Source of the DNA: Streptomyces sp. NBC_00704
Lineage (GTDB): Bacteria > Actinomycetota > Actinomycetes > Streptomycetales > Streptomycetaceae
DNA: 64,000 bases
NCBI RefSeq assembly: GCF_036226605.1
Contig: NZ_CP109000.1
Span: 2,104,501 to 2,168,500 of the forward strand
Direction: 5' to 3'
Positions 9,441-16,567 of the stretch are shown here, piece by piece. How positions within the stretch are numbered: the first letter of the stretch is position 1; each line of letters begins with the position of its first letter. The position numbers and the translations under genes are program-made. The notes below the pieces were generated by a model. It worked only from the letters and a program-made list of their open reading frames with translations. It was not told the origin of the DNA and made no database searches.

Positions 9441-11938
9441 GCGGACGTGCCCGGCTGACGCTGTGCTCGGCGGCGGCCACCCTGATGGCGTCGTGCGCCC
9501 TGCTGCCGCTGCTGGACCCGGCGACCTGGCTGGTGCAGGCGGCGTTCATGCTGGCGGTCCAGTCGGCAGCGGGCGCCGCGGCCCGCCGCGTCCCGCTGGC
9601 CCGGCCGCTGACCGTGGCGGCGCAGGCACTGGTCACGCTCGTGATGCTGACCCTGGTCTTCGCCCGCGAGCAGGCGCTCGCCGGTCTGATCCCCGGCCCC
9701 GAGGCGTTCCGCCACTTCGGCGACCTGCTCCGGTCGGGCGCCGACGACGTGGGGCGGTACGCGATCCCGGCCCCGCTGTCCGACGGCATCCGGCTGATGG
9801 TGATCGGCGCGGTGCTGGTGATCGGCCTGGTGGTGGACACCCTCGCGGTCACCTTCCGCAACGCGGCTCCGGCCGGTCTGCCGCTGCTGGCGCTGTACTC
9901 GGTCGCCGCGGGCCTGTCCGACGGGGCGGCCGACTGGCTGTGGTTCCTGGTGGCCGCCGCCGGCTATCTGCTCCTGCTGCTCGCCGAGGGCCGCGAGCGG
10001 CTCTCGCAGTGGGGGCGGGTCTTCGGCGGGTCCGGGCGCGGGCCGGGCGGGCAGCCCGGTCCGGTCGCCCCGGTGCGCACCGGCCGGCGCATCGGGATGG
10101 CCGCGCTGGGCGTCGCCCTCGTGGTGCCGCTGCTGCCGCTGCCGGCGATACAGGGCGGTCTGCTCGGCGCGACGGGCGCCGGCGTGGGCGCGGGCAACGG
10201 AGGCGGGGGCACGATCTCCGCGGTGAACCCGCTGGTGTCGCTGCGCGACAGCCTGAACGTGGATGACGACCGTACGGTCCTGACGCTGCGCACCAACACC
10301 AGCGACCTCTCCGGCATGTATCTGCGGATCGTGTCGCTGGACGAATTCGACGGCACGACGTGGCGGCCCGCCAAGCGCCACATCGTCGCCGTGCCCGACG
10401 ACTTCCCCGCCCCCACCGGGCTGGGCCCCGACGTCAAGCGCACGGAGATCACCACCCGGATCGCGGCCGTCGACGACTACGCCCAGGACTGGCTGCCGAT
10501 GCCGTACCCGCCGAGCGGTGTGCAGATCAAGGGCAACTGGCGCTACGAGCCGGTCGGCATGACGCTCGTCGGCGACCACGGCCAGAACACCAGCGGCAAG
10601 TCCTACCAGGTCAAGAGCCTGGACGTGCAGCCGACGGCGCAGCAGCTGGCCGCGGCGCCGCAGGCGCCCGACTCCGTCCGGCGCGACTACACCAAGGTGC
10701 CGGACTCCCTGCCGCCGGTGGTGGCGAAGCAGGCCCGCCAAATCACCAGGGGCGCCGACAACGACTACGAGAGGGCGGTCGCGCTCCAGGACTACTTCGC
10801 GGTGACGGGCGGCTTCGAGTACGACACCCAGGTCGAGGTCGGCAACGGCCCGAACGCGATCGCCCGCTTCCTGCGGGACAAGCAGGGCTTCTGCGTGCAC
10901 TTCTCGTTCGCGATGGCGTCGATGGCCCGCACCCTGGGCATACCGGCGCGGGTCGCGGTGGGCTTCGCGCCGGGCTCCCCGCAGGCGGACGGTTCGGTGG
11001 CGGTGGGCCTGAGGGACGCGCACGCCTGGCCGGAGCTGTACTTCGAGGGCGTGGGCTGGACCCGCTTCGAGCCGACCCCGACCCGCGGCACCACGCCCAC
11101 CTACACCGTGCCCGACTCGCCGGGCGCGGCACTCCCCGAGCCGCCGCAGGCCTCGCGCTCGGCGGACGCCGCGCCGTCGACCGCGCCCTCGGCCCGTTCC
11201 GGCTGCTCGGCCCAGGAGAAGAAGCTGGAGGACTGCGCCAACGCGCTGCCGGTGGACCAGCCGGGGCAGGGCGGCGGCGGCACCCCCTGGTACCGGATCG
11301 CCACCTGGACGCTGCTGGGGGGCGCGGCGCTCGTGCTGCCGCTGCTGCCGATGCTGTGGCGGCTGAGAAGACGTTCGGCGCGGCTGGCGTCCGCCCAGCA
11401 CTCCGCGGCGGCCTCCGGGGCTCCCCCGGGCCGGCGGGACAGGGCGGGCGCGGGCGGCGAGGCCGTGAACGGCTCCGGGCCGGCGGTCCTGCTGGACGAG
11501 CCCGGGGACGAGGCCGCGGCCGCCGCCGTCGGCCATGTCCTGGCGGTGTGGCGCGAGCTCACCGACACGGCGTGGGACTTCGGCATCGAACCGGACGACG
11601 CGCTGACCCCCCGCCGGGCGGCGGCGCGGATCGTGCGGACCGGAGGGCTGGACGAGACGGCCGGCCGCTCGGTGCACCGGGTCGCGGGGGCGGTGGAGCA
11701 GGTGCTGTACGCCCCGGAGCCGAGGGCCGAGGCGGGACTCGCCGACGAGGTCCGCACGGTGCGGGCGGCACTGCAGGAGAAGGCCGACTGGACGACGCGG
11801 GTGCGGGCGGTCGTGGCGCCGCGTTCGGCCGTGCGCGCGCTCTGGGACGTGGCGGACCGCTGGACGGCCCTCAGGTCGTCCTGGACGGCCCGGCTGACGG
11901 CCCTGGTGCACCGGCCGTCCGGCCAGCAAAGCGGCTGA
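9437..11938 (+). CDS. Transglutaminase-like membrane protein (TgpA/DUF3488 type)
   Basis: An 833-aa membrane protein. The N-terminus has about six hydrophobic helices to residue ~240 (DUF3488-like), followed by an extracytoplasmic region and a transglutaminase-like core with the catalytic Cys in GFCVHFSFAMASMARTLG and the His in RDAHAWPELYF, close to GWTRFEPTPTRG. A further membrane helix (TLLGGAALVLPLLPML, about residue 630) precedes a cytoplasmic DUF4129-like tail. The ATG at 9437 overlaps the DUF58 stop and has GGGGAGGG upstream. By family it may act in envelope or peptidoglycan-linked protein processing; the substrate is unknown. Confidence 0.9.
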   Translation: MSGRARLTLCSAAATLMASCALLPLLDPATWLVQAAFMLAVQSAAGAAARRVPLARPLTVAAQALVTLVMLTLVFAREQALAGLIPGPEAFRHFGDLLRSGADDVGRYAIPAPLSDGIRLMVIGAVLVIGLVVDTLAVTFRNAAPAGLPLLALYSVAAGLSDGAADWLWFLVAAAGYLLLLLAEGRERLSQWGRVFGGSGRGPGGQPGPVAPVRTGRRIGMAALGVALVVPLLPLPAIQGGLLGATGAGVGAGNGGGGTISAVNPLVSLRDSLNVDDDRTVLTLRTNTSDLSGMYLRIVSLDEFDGTTWRPAKRHIVAVPDDFPAPTGLGPDVKRTEITTRIAAVDDYAQDWLPMPYPPSGVQIKGNWRYEPVGMTLVGDHGQNTSGKSYQVKSLDVQPTAQQLAAAPQAPDSVRRDYTKVPDSLPPVVAKQARQITRGADNDYERAVALQDYFAVTGGFEYDTQVEVGNGPNAIARFLRDKQGFCVHFSFAMASMARTLGIPARVAVGFAPGSPQADGSVAVGLRDAHAWPELYFEGVGWTRFEPTPTRGTTPTYTVPDSPGAALPEPPQASRSADAAPSTAPSARSGCSAQEKKLEDCANALPVDQPGQGGGGTPWYRIATWTLLGGAALVLPLLPMLWRLRRRSARLASAQHSAAASGAPPGRRDRAGAGGEAVNGSGPAVLLDEPGDEAAAAAVGHVLAVWRELTDTAWDFGIEPDDALTPRRAAARIVRTGGLDETAGRSVHRVAGAVEQVLYAPEPRAEAGLADEVRTVRAALQEKADWTTRVRAVVAPRSAVRALWDVADRWTALRSSWTARLTALVHRPSGQQSG

Positions 11939-12004
11939 CCGGCCCGCCCTCGGAAGCGGACCGCTCAGCCGCACCCTCTCAGCGGGCGGCCGCGTGCCCG
12001 GTCG

Positions 12005-12053
12005 GGTCGCCGTACCGGCCCGCCCCTACGGGCGGCCGGCCCGTACGGCGACC
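12005..12053. terminator. Long hairpin after the transglutaminase operon
   Basis: GGTCGCCGTAC (12005-12015) pairs perfectly with GTACGGCGACC (12043-12053). The interior also folds (CGGCCCGCCC against GGGCGGCCGG with a bulge), giving a nearly continuous hairpin of about 49 nt. It lies 66 bp downstream of the operon stop. Confidence 0.5.
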
Positions 12054-12245
12054 TGACTGGCCAGCCCCTGCGGGCGGGCGGTCCGCCGAGCGCCGTCGGC
12101 TGACCGGCGCATCGGCTGGCAGGCGAATCGGCTGGCAGGCCCGCGCCCGAGGGCGGCCCGGCCGGTCAGGGCCGTCCGGGTGGGCGGGACGGTGGTGAGG
12201 CGGCCCGGGCCGGTGGAAAGGACAGCGCGGACATGGTTGCGGCGG

Positions 12246-12297
12246 ACATGGTTGAGGGGGCGACCACCCAGTCGGGTGGTCGCCCCCTCAACCATGT
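12246..12297. terminator. Perfect 24-bp inverted repeat, bidirectional terminator
   Basis: The 24 bases at 12246-12269 are exactly complementary to 12274-12297, with a 4-nt loop AGTC. The stem core is GAGGGGGCGACCACCC. It sits between convergent genes and lacks a T tract, as is common in Streptomyces terminators. Confidence 0.7.
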
Positions 12298-12353
12298 CTG
12301 TTCGCGAACCAGGAGCAGATTCGGTTCTGCGGCGGTCCGGTTCGGCGGCGGTG

Positions 12354-12758
12354 TCAGTGACCGCCCTGCTCGTCACGGCGGCGCTGCCAGCGCTGCTCGA
12401 TCCGGTCCATCATCGAGCGCTTCTGCCTGACCTGACCGCGGGCGGGCGGGGCGCCTGCGGCTCCCGCCGCGGGCTGTTCACCCGGCTTGGGGGCCTTGCG
12501 CCAGCCGGTGACGGCGAGCACCGCGCAGCCGAGCATCACGAGGAAGCCGACCACACTCAGCCACACCTGCTTGGCGACCATACCTGCCATGAGGAGCGCG
12601 ATTCCCACGAGGAAGCCAGCGACCGCCTGGTAGACCCGCCGCCGGGTGTACGTACGCAGCCCGCTTCCCTCGAGCGCTGACGCGAACTTGGGATCTTCGG
12701 CGTACAGCGCTCGCTCCATCTGCTCGAGCATGCGCTGCTCGTGCTCCGAGAGCGGCAC
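12354..12758 (-). CDS. DUF3040 membrane protein
   Basis: A 134-aa protein typical of the actinobacterial DUF3040 family: the N-terminus MPLSEHEQRMLEQMERALYAEDP is the family hallmark, followed by two adjacent membrane helices (about residues 45-65 and 68-86) and a basic, Gln/Arg-rich C-terminus. GTG 12758 has GGAGGA just upstream. The M. tuberculosis counterpart Rv2169c sits in the equivalent place after the division genes. Function is unknown. Confidence 0.88.
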   Translation of the reverse strand: MPLSEHEQRMLEQMERALYAEDPKFASALEGSGLRTYTRRRVYQAVAGFLVGIALLMAGMVAKQVWLSVVGFLVMLGCAVLAVTGWRKAPKPGEQPAAGAAGAPPARGQVRQKRSMMDRIEQRWQRRRDEQGGH

Positions 12759-13033
12759 GGAGTCCTCCTCATCGTGCAGTCGCCGGGGCGACCCGGGGGG
12801 TCCCTTCAGGATAGGCGGGGAATCGCCCCCGTGAAACCCGCCCCTCTACGCCAATTGGCCAACCGACGCCCGTCATGGACGTCCGACTCGCTGAGGTTTC
12901 CTTTCCCCGGCAGCCGGCCCGTCATGCCGGGCGGTCTCCCTCGATCATACGGCGCACCGCGCCCGAACGGGGGGCCTGTGGCGTACTCCATGCGCAGCCA
13001 AGTCCCTGATCAGCGGTGCGTCCCGGGTGGCGC

Positions 13034-13861
13034 TCAGCTCCCGTCGGCCGACCGCGCCTCACCCAGCACGTGCAACTGGGTGGCGACGGAGTGGAAGGCG
13101 GGGAGTTCGGCCGCCGCCTCCTCCAGCTTCAGCAGGGCCTCCAGCGCTCCGGGCTCGGTGTCCACGAGGACGCCGGGCACCAGGTCGGCGAAGACCCGCA
13201 CCCCGTGCACGGCTCCCACCGTCAGGCCCGCGTCCTCGACGAGTCCGGTGAGCTGCTCGGCGGTGAAGCGGCGCGGCACGGGGTCGCCCTCGCCCCAGCG
13301 GCCGTCGGGCGCGGTGAGCGCCTGCCGGGCCTCCTTGAAGTGGCCCGCGAGGGCGCGCGCCAGGACGGCCCCGCCGAGGCCTGCGGCGAGGAGGCTGAGG
13401 AAGCCCTCGGCGCGCAGCGCGGCGACCGCGTTGCGGACGCCCTCGGCCGGGTCGTCGACGTACTCCAGGACTCCGTGGCACAGGACGGCGTCGTAGCCGT
13501 CGCGCCCGACCACGTCGAACAGCCCGTGGACGTCGCCCTGGACGCCCTGCACGCGGTCGGCCACGCCGGCCTCGGCGGTGCGCCGCTCCAGGGCGAACAG
13601 GGCGTTGGGGCTGGGGTCGACGACGGTGACCCGGTGCCCGAGGAGAGCCACGGGCACCGCGAAGTTGCCGCTGCCGCCCCCGGTGTCGAGGACGTCCAGC
13701 GACTCGCGGCCGGTCGCCTTGACCCGGTCCTCGAGGGCGTCGCGCAGGACCTCCCAGACCACGGCGGTGCGCAGCGAGGCACGGGACCGGGCGGGGCCGG
13801 AACGTGCCGGCGTCGGCTGGGGACCGGGGTGGGAGACGGGCGGGCGCATCGGGTCCGACAC
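13034..13861 (-). CDS. SAM-dependent class I methyltransferase
   Basis: A 275-aa methyltransferase with the glycine-rich SAM site LDVLDTGGGSGNFAVPVA (about residues 55-70), the acidic motif II region VTVVDPSPNALFALE and a post-motif AVLCHGVLEYVDDP, the last typical of small-molecule methyltransferases. GTG 13861 has GAGGAG 9 nt upstream; ATG 13849 is an alternative. It is followed downstream by the DUF3040 gene on the same strand but 275 bp away. Substrate unknown. Confidence 0.85.
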   Translation of the reverse strand: MSDPMRPPVSHPGPQPTPARSGPARSRASLRTAVVWEVLRDALEDRVKATGRESLDVLDTGGGSGNFAVPVALLGHRVTVVDPSPNALFALERRTAEAGVADRVQGVQGDVHGLFDVVGRDGYDAVLCHGVLEYVDDPAEGVRNAVAALRAEGFLSLLAAGLGGAVLARALAGHFKEARQALTAPDGRWGEGDPVPRRFTAEQLTGLVEDAGLTVGAVHGVRVFADLVPGVLVDTEPGALEALLKLEEAAAELPAFHSVATQLHVLGEARSADGS

Positions 13862-14781
13862 GGCAGTTGACTCCTCGGCGCGGCACCGCCTCTTGCGCGG
13901 CGGAGCGAACGGGCTGCCCTCCCCGGCCGGTCCGGACCGGCGCGCGGACGGACGGACGCGGGGAAGGCTTCAGGCGACTTCCACCCTATTGCCTCCGGCG
14001 TCCCGTCCGGCCACGCCCATCGCCTCCGCGTCCCGTCCCATCCCGTCCGGACGTGCGATACGCGACGTCACGCCCGTCGCCCCCGGCGTCCCGTCCGGCC
14101 ACGCCCATCGCCTCCGCGTTCCGTCCGGACGAGCGATGCGCAACGTCACGCCCGTCGCCCCCGGCGTCCCGTCCGGTCAGCCCGTCGCCTCGGCGTCCGG
14201 TCCGGGAGGAGCGATACGCGACGTCACGCCCATCGCTCCGGCGTCCCGTCCGGTCACGCGGCCGGACCGCGCCCTCCCCGTCCCCGCGCCCTCCCGGTCC
14301 GGTCGTCCGCCCCGGTCCGGTAGCCCGGCTTCCCCAGCTCGCCCGTTCGCCTTCCCGGCCCCGTCCCTCCGCCTTCCTGGCCTCGCCTGTTCGCCTTCCC
14401 GGTCCCACTCGTCGCCTTCGCCGTCCCGCCGTCCGCGCGCCGGTCGGTCCCGCCGTCCGCAGGCGCCGGTGGCGTACCCCGGCGGCGGACCGCGTCGCCC
14501 ACCACACCGGCGAACGTGCGCAGGGGCAGGGACGCCTGATCTGAGCCCTGACACGCAAGCCCTGGCGTGCGCGCAGGGCGTGCACGCCGGAGGTGAGCGG
14601 CGGACGTCCCTTGCGGGTGGCGACGTCCGCGCCGACGTGCGCGGGGCGCCACGCCACGCCGCACCGACCCGCGCCCGCCACGCCGCACCGACCCGCGCCC
14701 GCGACGCCGTGTCAGCTCGCGCCCGGGGGGCCGTGTCAGCCCGGTCCGCGGCGTCGTGCCGGCCGTGTCCGTGACGCCGTG
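13862..14781. other. Gene-free, repeat-rich region upstream of the methyltransferase
   Basis: About 920 bp without a convincing gene. Open frames cross it in all phases but are low-complexity Pro/Arg/Ser. On the minus strand TAGGGT (13988-13983) could be the -10 of the methyltransferase. Two repeat blocks lie inside (13990-14270 and 14640-14790). Confidence 0.55.
13990..14270. repeat. Degenerate minisatellite-like repeats
   Basis: About four imperfect copies of a 65-75-bp unit containing GCGAYRCGCRACGTCACGCC followed by CATCGCCTCCGCGTCCCGTCCG-like segments (GCGATACGCGACGTCACGCC at 14055 and 14212, GCGATGCGCAACGTCACGCC at 14134). Copies vary in length, so this looks like slippage or recombination in non-coding DNA. 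Confidence 0.6.
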
Positions 14782-14790
14782 TCAGCCCGC
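14640..14790. repeat. Short tandem repeats next to the HEPN-like gene
   Basis: Repeated CGCCACGCCGCACCGACCCG units (14648-14700) followed by several GCCGTGTCAGC(T/C)CGC units (14709-14790). The last overlaps the stop codon of the HEPN-like gene at 14782. Confidence 0.5.
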
Positions 14791-15342
14791 GTCCGGGAGG
14801 CCGTGGTCCGTCGCCGGGCCGTCGGGGTCCTCCTCCTGGCGTGGCTGTGGCAGGACCGGCTGGAGCACCAGCATGCGCTCGACGAGACGGAGGAACATCG
14901 CCACGTCGCGTATCAGGTCGTCGGCGTCCCGGCGGGTGGCCGCGCCCTGGATGCCGGCCTCGGCCCGGGCGCGGCGCCCGGCCCCGGAGGCGAACAGCGC
15001 GCTCCACTCGGCGAGTTCGGGCGCTATCTCGGGGAGCACTTCCCAGGCGCTGCGGATGCGGGCCCGGCGGCGGGGCGAGGGCTCCGGGCGGCCCCGGGCG
15101 GCGAGCACGGCGGCCGCGGTGCGCAGGGCCGCCAGATGGGCCGTGGCGTAACGCTCGTTGGGGGTTTCGAGGACGGCCGCCTCGTCCAGCCCGGCGCGGG
15201 CCTGGGCGAGCAGGTCGAGGGCGGCGGGCGGGGCCGTGGTGCGGCGCAGCACGGGGTGAACGTCGCTCGCGGGACCGGTCAGTGAGGGTGCAGGGCCGGT
15301 GGCGCGGCGCCGCTGTGCGGCGGCTGCGTGGTAGGTGGCCAT
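14782..15342 (-). CDS. SAV_6107-family HEPN-like protein
   Basis: A 186-aa helical protein with no catalytic motif other than R64-x4-H69 in NERYATAHLAAL, the Rx4-6H signature of HEPN domains. It fits what I recall as the Streptomyces SAV_6107 HEPN family, whose type member lies near the same division-gene region in S. avermitilis. ATG 15342 has AGGAGGT at ideal spacing. HEPN proteins are often RNases or toxin components, but no nucleotidyltransferase or other antitoxin partner is adjacent. The start region lies divergent from the ABC/YhgE/TetR operon. Confidence 0.7.
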   Translation of the reverse strand: MATYHAAAAQRRRATGPAPSLTGPASDVHPVLRRTTAPPAALDLLAQARAGLDEAAVLETPNERYATAHLAALRTAAAVLAARGRPEPSPRRRARIRSAWEVLPEIAPELAEWSALFASGAGRRARAEAGIQGAATRRDADDLIRDVAMFLRLVERMLVLQPVLPQPRQEEDPDGPATDHGLPDAG

Positions 15343-15442
15343 GACGAACCTCCTGTCGTCTGTGTGACGGCACGTCCGATACGGACTGCCGTATGACCCC
15401 ATCGTGCGGTATGCCACTGACAATCCGTTCTGACCTGGCCTT

Positions 15443-15471
15443 TTGCTTCGATCGAGAGTTCGGGCTACTTT
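15443..15471 (+). promoter_or_regulatory. Candidate promoter of the ABC ATPase-YhgE-TetR operon
   Basis: TTGCTT (15443-15448) and TACTTT (15466-15471) are 17 bp apart, a good sigma-70-type match. The palindromic operator begins 5 bp downstream, so a bound repressor would cover the transcription start. Confidence 0.55.
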
Positions 15472-15475
15472 TTGC

Positions 15476-15489
15476 ACTGACCAGTCAGT
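15476..15489. promoter_or_regulatory. Palindromic operator, probably for the TetR regulator of the operon
   Basis: ACTGAC-CA-GTCAGT is a perfect 6+2+6 inverted repeat placed directly after the -10 box. TetR/AcrR repressors typically bind such sites, and the third gene of this operon is a TetR protein, so autorepression is the simplest reading. A 14-bp site differing at one base is found at 48983-48996. Confidence 0.6.
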
Positions 15490-15517
15490 TCAAAAACACG
15501 GATTCCAGGGGGGACCT

Positions 15518-16567
15518 GTGGACGGAGTCGCCGTCACAGCCGACGGCCTCGGGCTCCGAGGCCCGCGCGGCTGGGCGTTCCGAAACGTCGCCGTCGACGC
15601 GGAGCCCGGCTCGCTGATCGCGATCGAAGGGCCCTCGGGCTCCGGCCGCACGAGCCTGCTGCTCGCCCTCACGGGGCGCATGAAGGCCACCGAGGGGACG
15701 GCGACCGTGGGCGGGGCGCGCCTGCCCGAGCAGTTGGCGGCCGTGCGTCGCATCGCCGCCCTCGCCCACGTACCCGGCGTGACGGATCTCGAACCGGCGC
15801 TGACCGTCGGCGAGCACGTGCGCGAACGGGCGCTGCTGCAAAGGCGGTTCGGCGGCTCCCTGCGCGACCTGCTGCGGTCGCGCGCGGACCGGGCGTCCGA
15901 GGCGGAGTTGCGGATCGACGCCGCGCTCGACGCCGCCGGACTCGACCGCGAGACCCTGCCCAAGGGCTCGCGGACCGCCGTGCGGGACCTGGAGCGCGTC
16001 GAGGCGCTGCGGCTGTCGGTGGCGCTGGCGCTCGTCGGCCGGCCCCGGCTGCTCGGCGTCGACGACGTCGACCTGAAGCTGTCGGCGGCCGAGCGGGCGG
16101 AGGTCTGGGCGCTGCTGCGGTCCCTCGCCGAGGCCGGGACGACCGTGCTGGCGGTGTGCGCCGAGGCGCCCGAGGGCGCGGTCGTGGTGCGCACCGGCGC
16201 GGACGCCGTCCCGTCCGGGGACCGTCCCGACGGCCCGCGAGGAGATGCGCGCCGGGAGTCGCAGGACACCCGTCGTCCCGCCCCGCCGGAAGCCGGTCCA
16301 CCCGGACCGAAGGACGAACCGGGGACCGCGACACCGCAGGACCACCCGGAGACGACGACACCGCAGGACGAGCCGGACACCGGACCGCGGGGCGCACGGG
16401 GAGCCGGACCCCAGGACGATCACAGAGCCGAGCCGGAGCCGGAGGCGGACGCGGAGCCGGAGGCGGACGCGGACGCGGTCACGGAGGCGGTCGCCGGGCC
16501 GCAGGCCGGCCTGAAGGAAAAGGATGAGGAGGAGTCCGATGCGCTCGCCCAGACTCGCCGCGCTTGA
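15518..16567 (+). CDS. Degenerate ABC-transporter-type ATPase, partner of YhgE protein
   Basis: A 349-aa ABC-ATPase-like protein. The Walker A region reads GPSGSGRTSLLLALTG, with Arg where the catalytic Lys is expected. The signature LSGGQ is missing (the region reads RDLERVEALRLSVALALVGRP) and Walker B ends DDVD instead of DEP(T/S). Residues ~245-349 form an acidic, Pro/Asp/Glu-rich low-complexity tail. GTG 15518 has AGGGGGGA upstream. The stop lies inside the next gene (29-bp overlap), so the two products are probably made together. It may energise the YhgE protein weakly or serve as a regulatory subunit. Confidence 0.8.
   Translation: MDGVAVTADGLGLRGPRGWAFRNVAVDAEPGSLIAIEGPSGSGRTSLLLALTGRMKATEGTATVGGARLPEQLAAVRRIAALAHVPGVTDLEPALTVGEHVRERALLQRRFGGSLRDLLRSRADRASEAELRIDAALDAAGLDRETLPKGSRTAVRDLERVEALRLSVALALVGRPRLLGVDDVDLKLSAAERAEVWALLRSLAEAGTTVLAVCAEAPEGAVVVRTGADAVPSGDRPDGPRGDARRESQDTRRPAPPEAGPPGPKDEPGTATPQDHPETTTPQDEPDTGPRGARGAGPQDDHRAEPEPEADAEPEADADAVTEAVAGPQAGLKEKDEEESDALAQTRRA

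Larger units (their letters stand above)
11939..12353. other. Convergent intergenic region with two strong hairpins
   Basis: A 415-bp gap between the transglutaminase gene (plus) and the DUF3040 gene (minus). It holds two inverted repeats (12005-12053 and 12246-12297). Between them are short imperfect direct repeats such as CGGCTGGCAGGC (around 12110-12145) and two copies of GCGGACATGGTTG just before the second hairpin. No coding potential that I trust. Confidence 0.6.

Noticed and set aside
14177..15373. Long minus-strand open frame upstream of and across the HEPN-like gene
   Set aside because: Pro/Arg-rich without a start or Shine-Dalgarno; the HEPN-like gene has AGGAGGT and a plausible fold.
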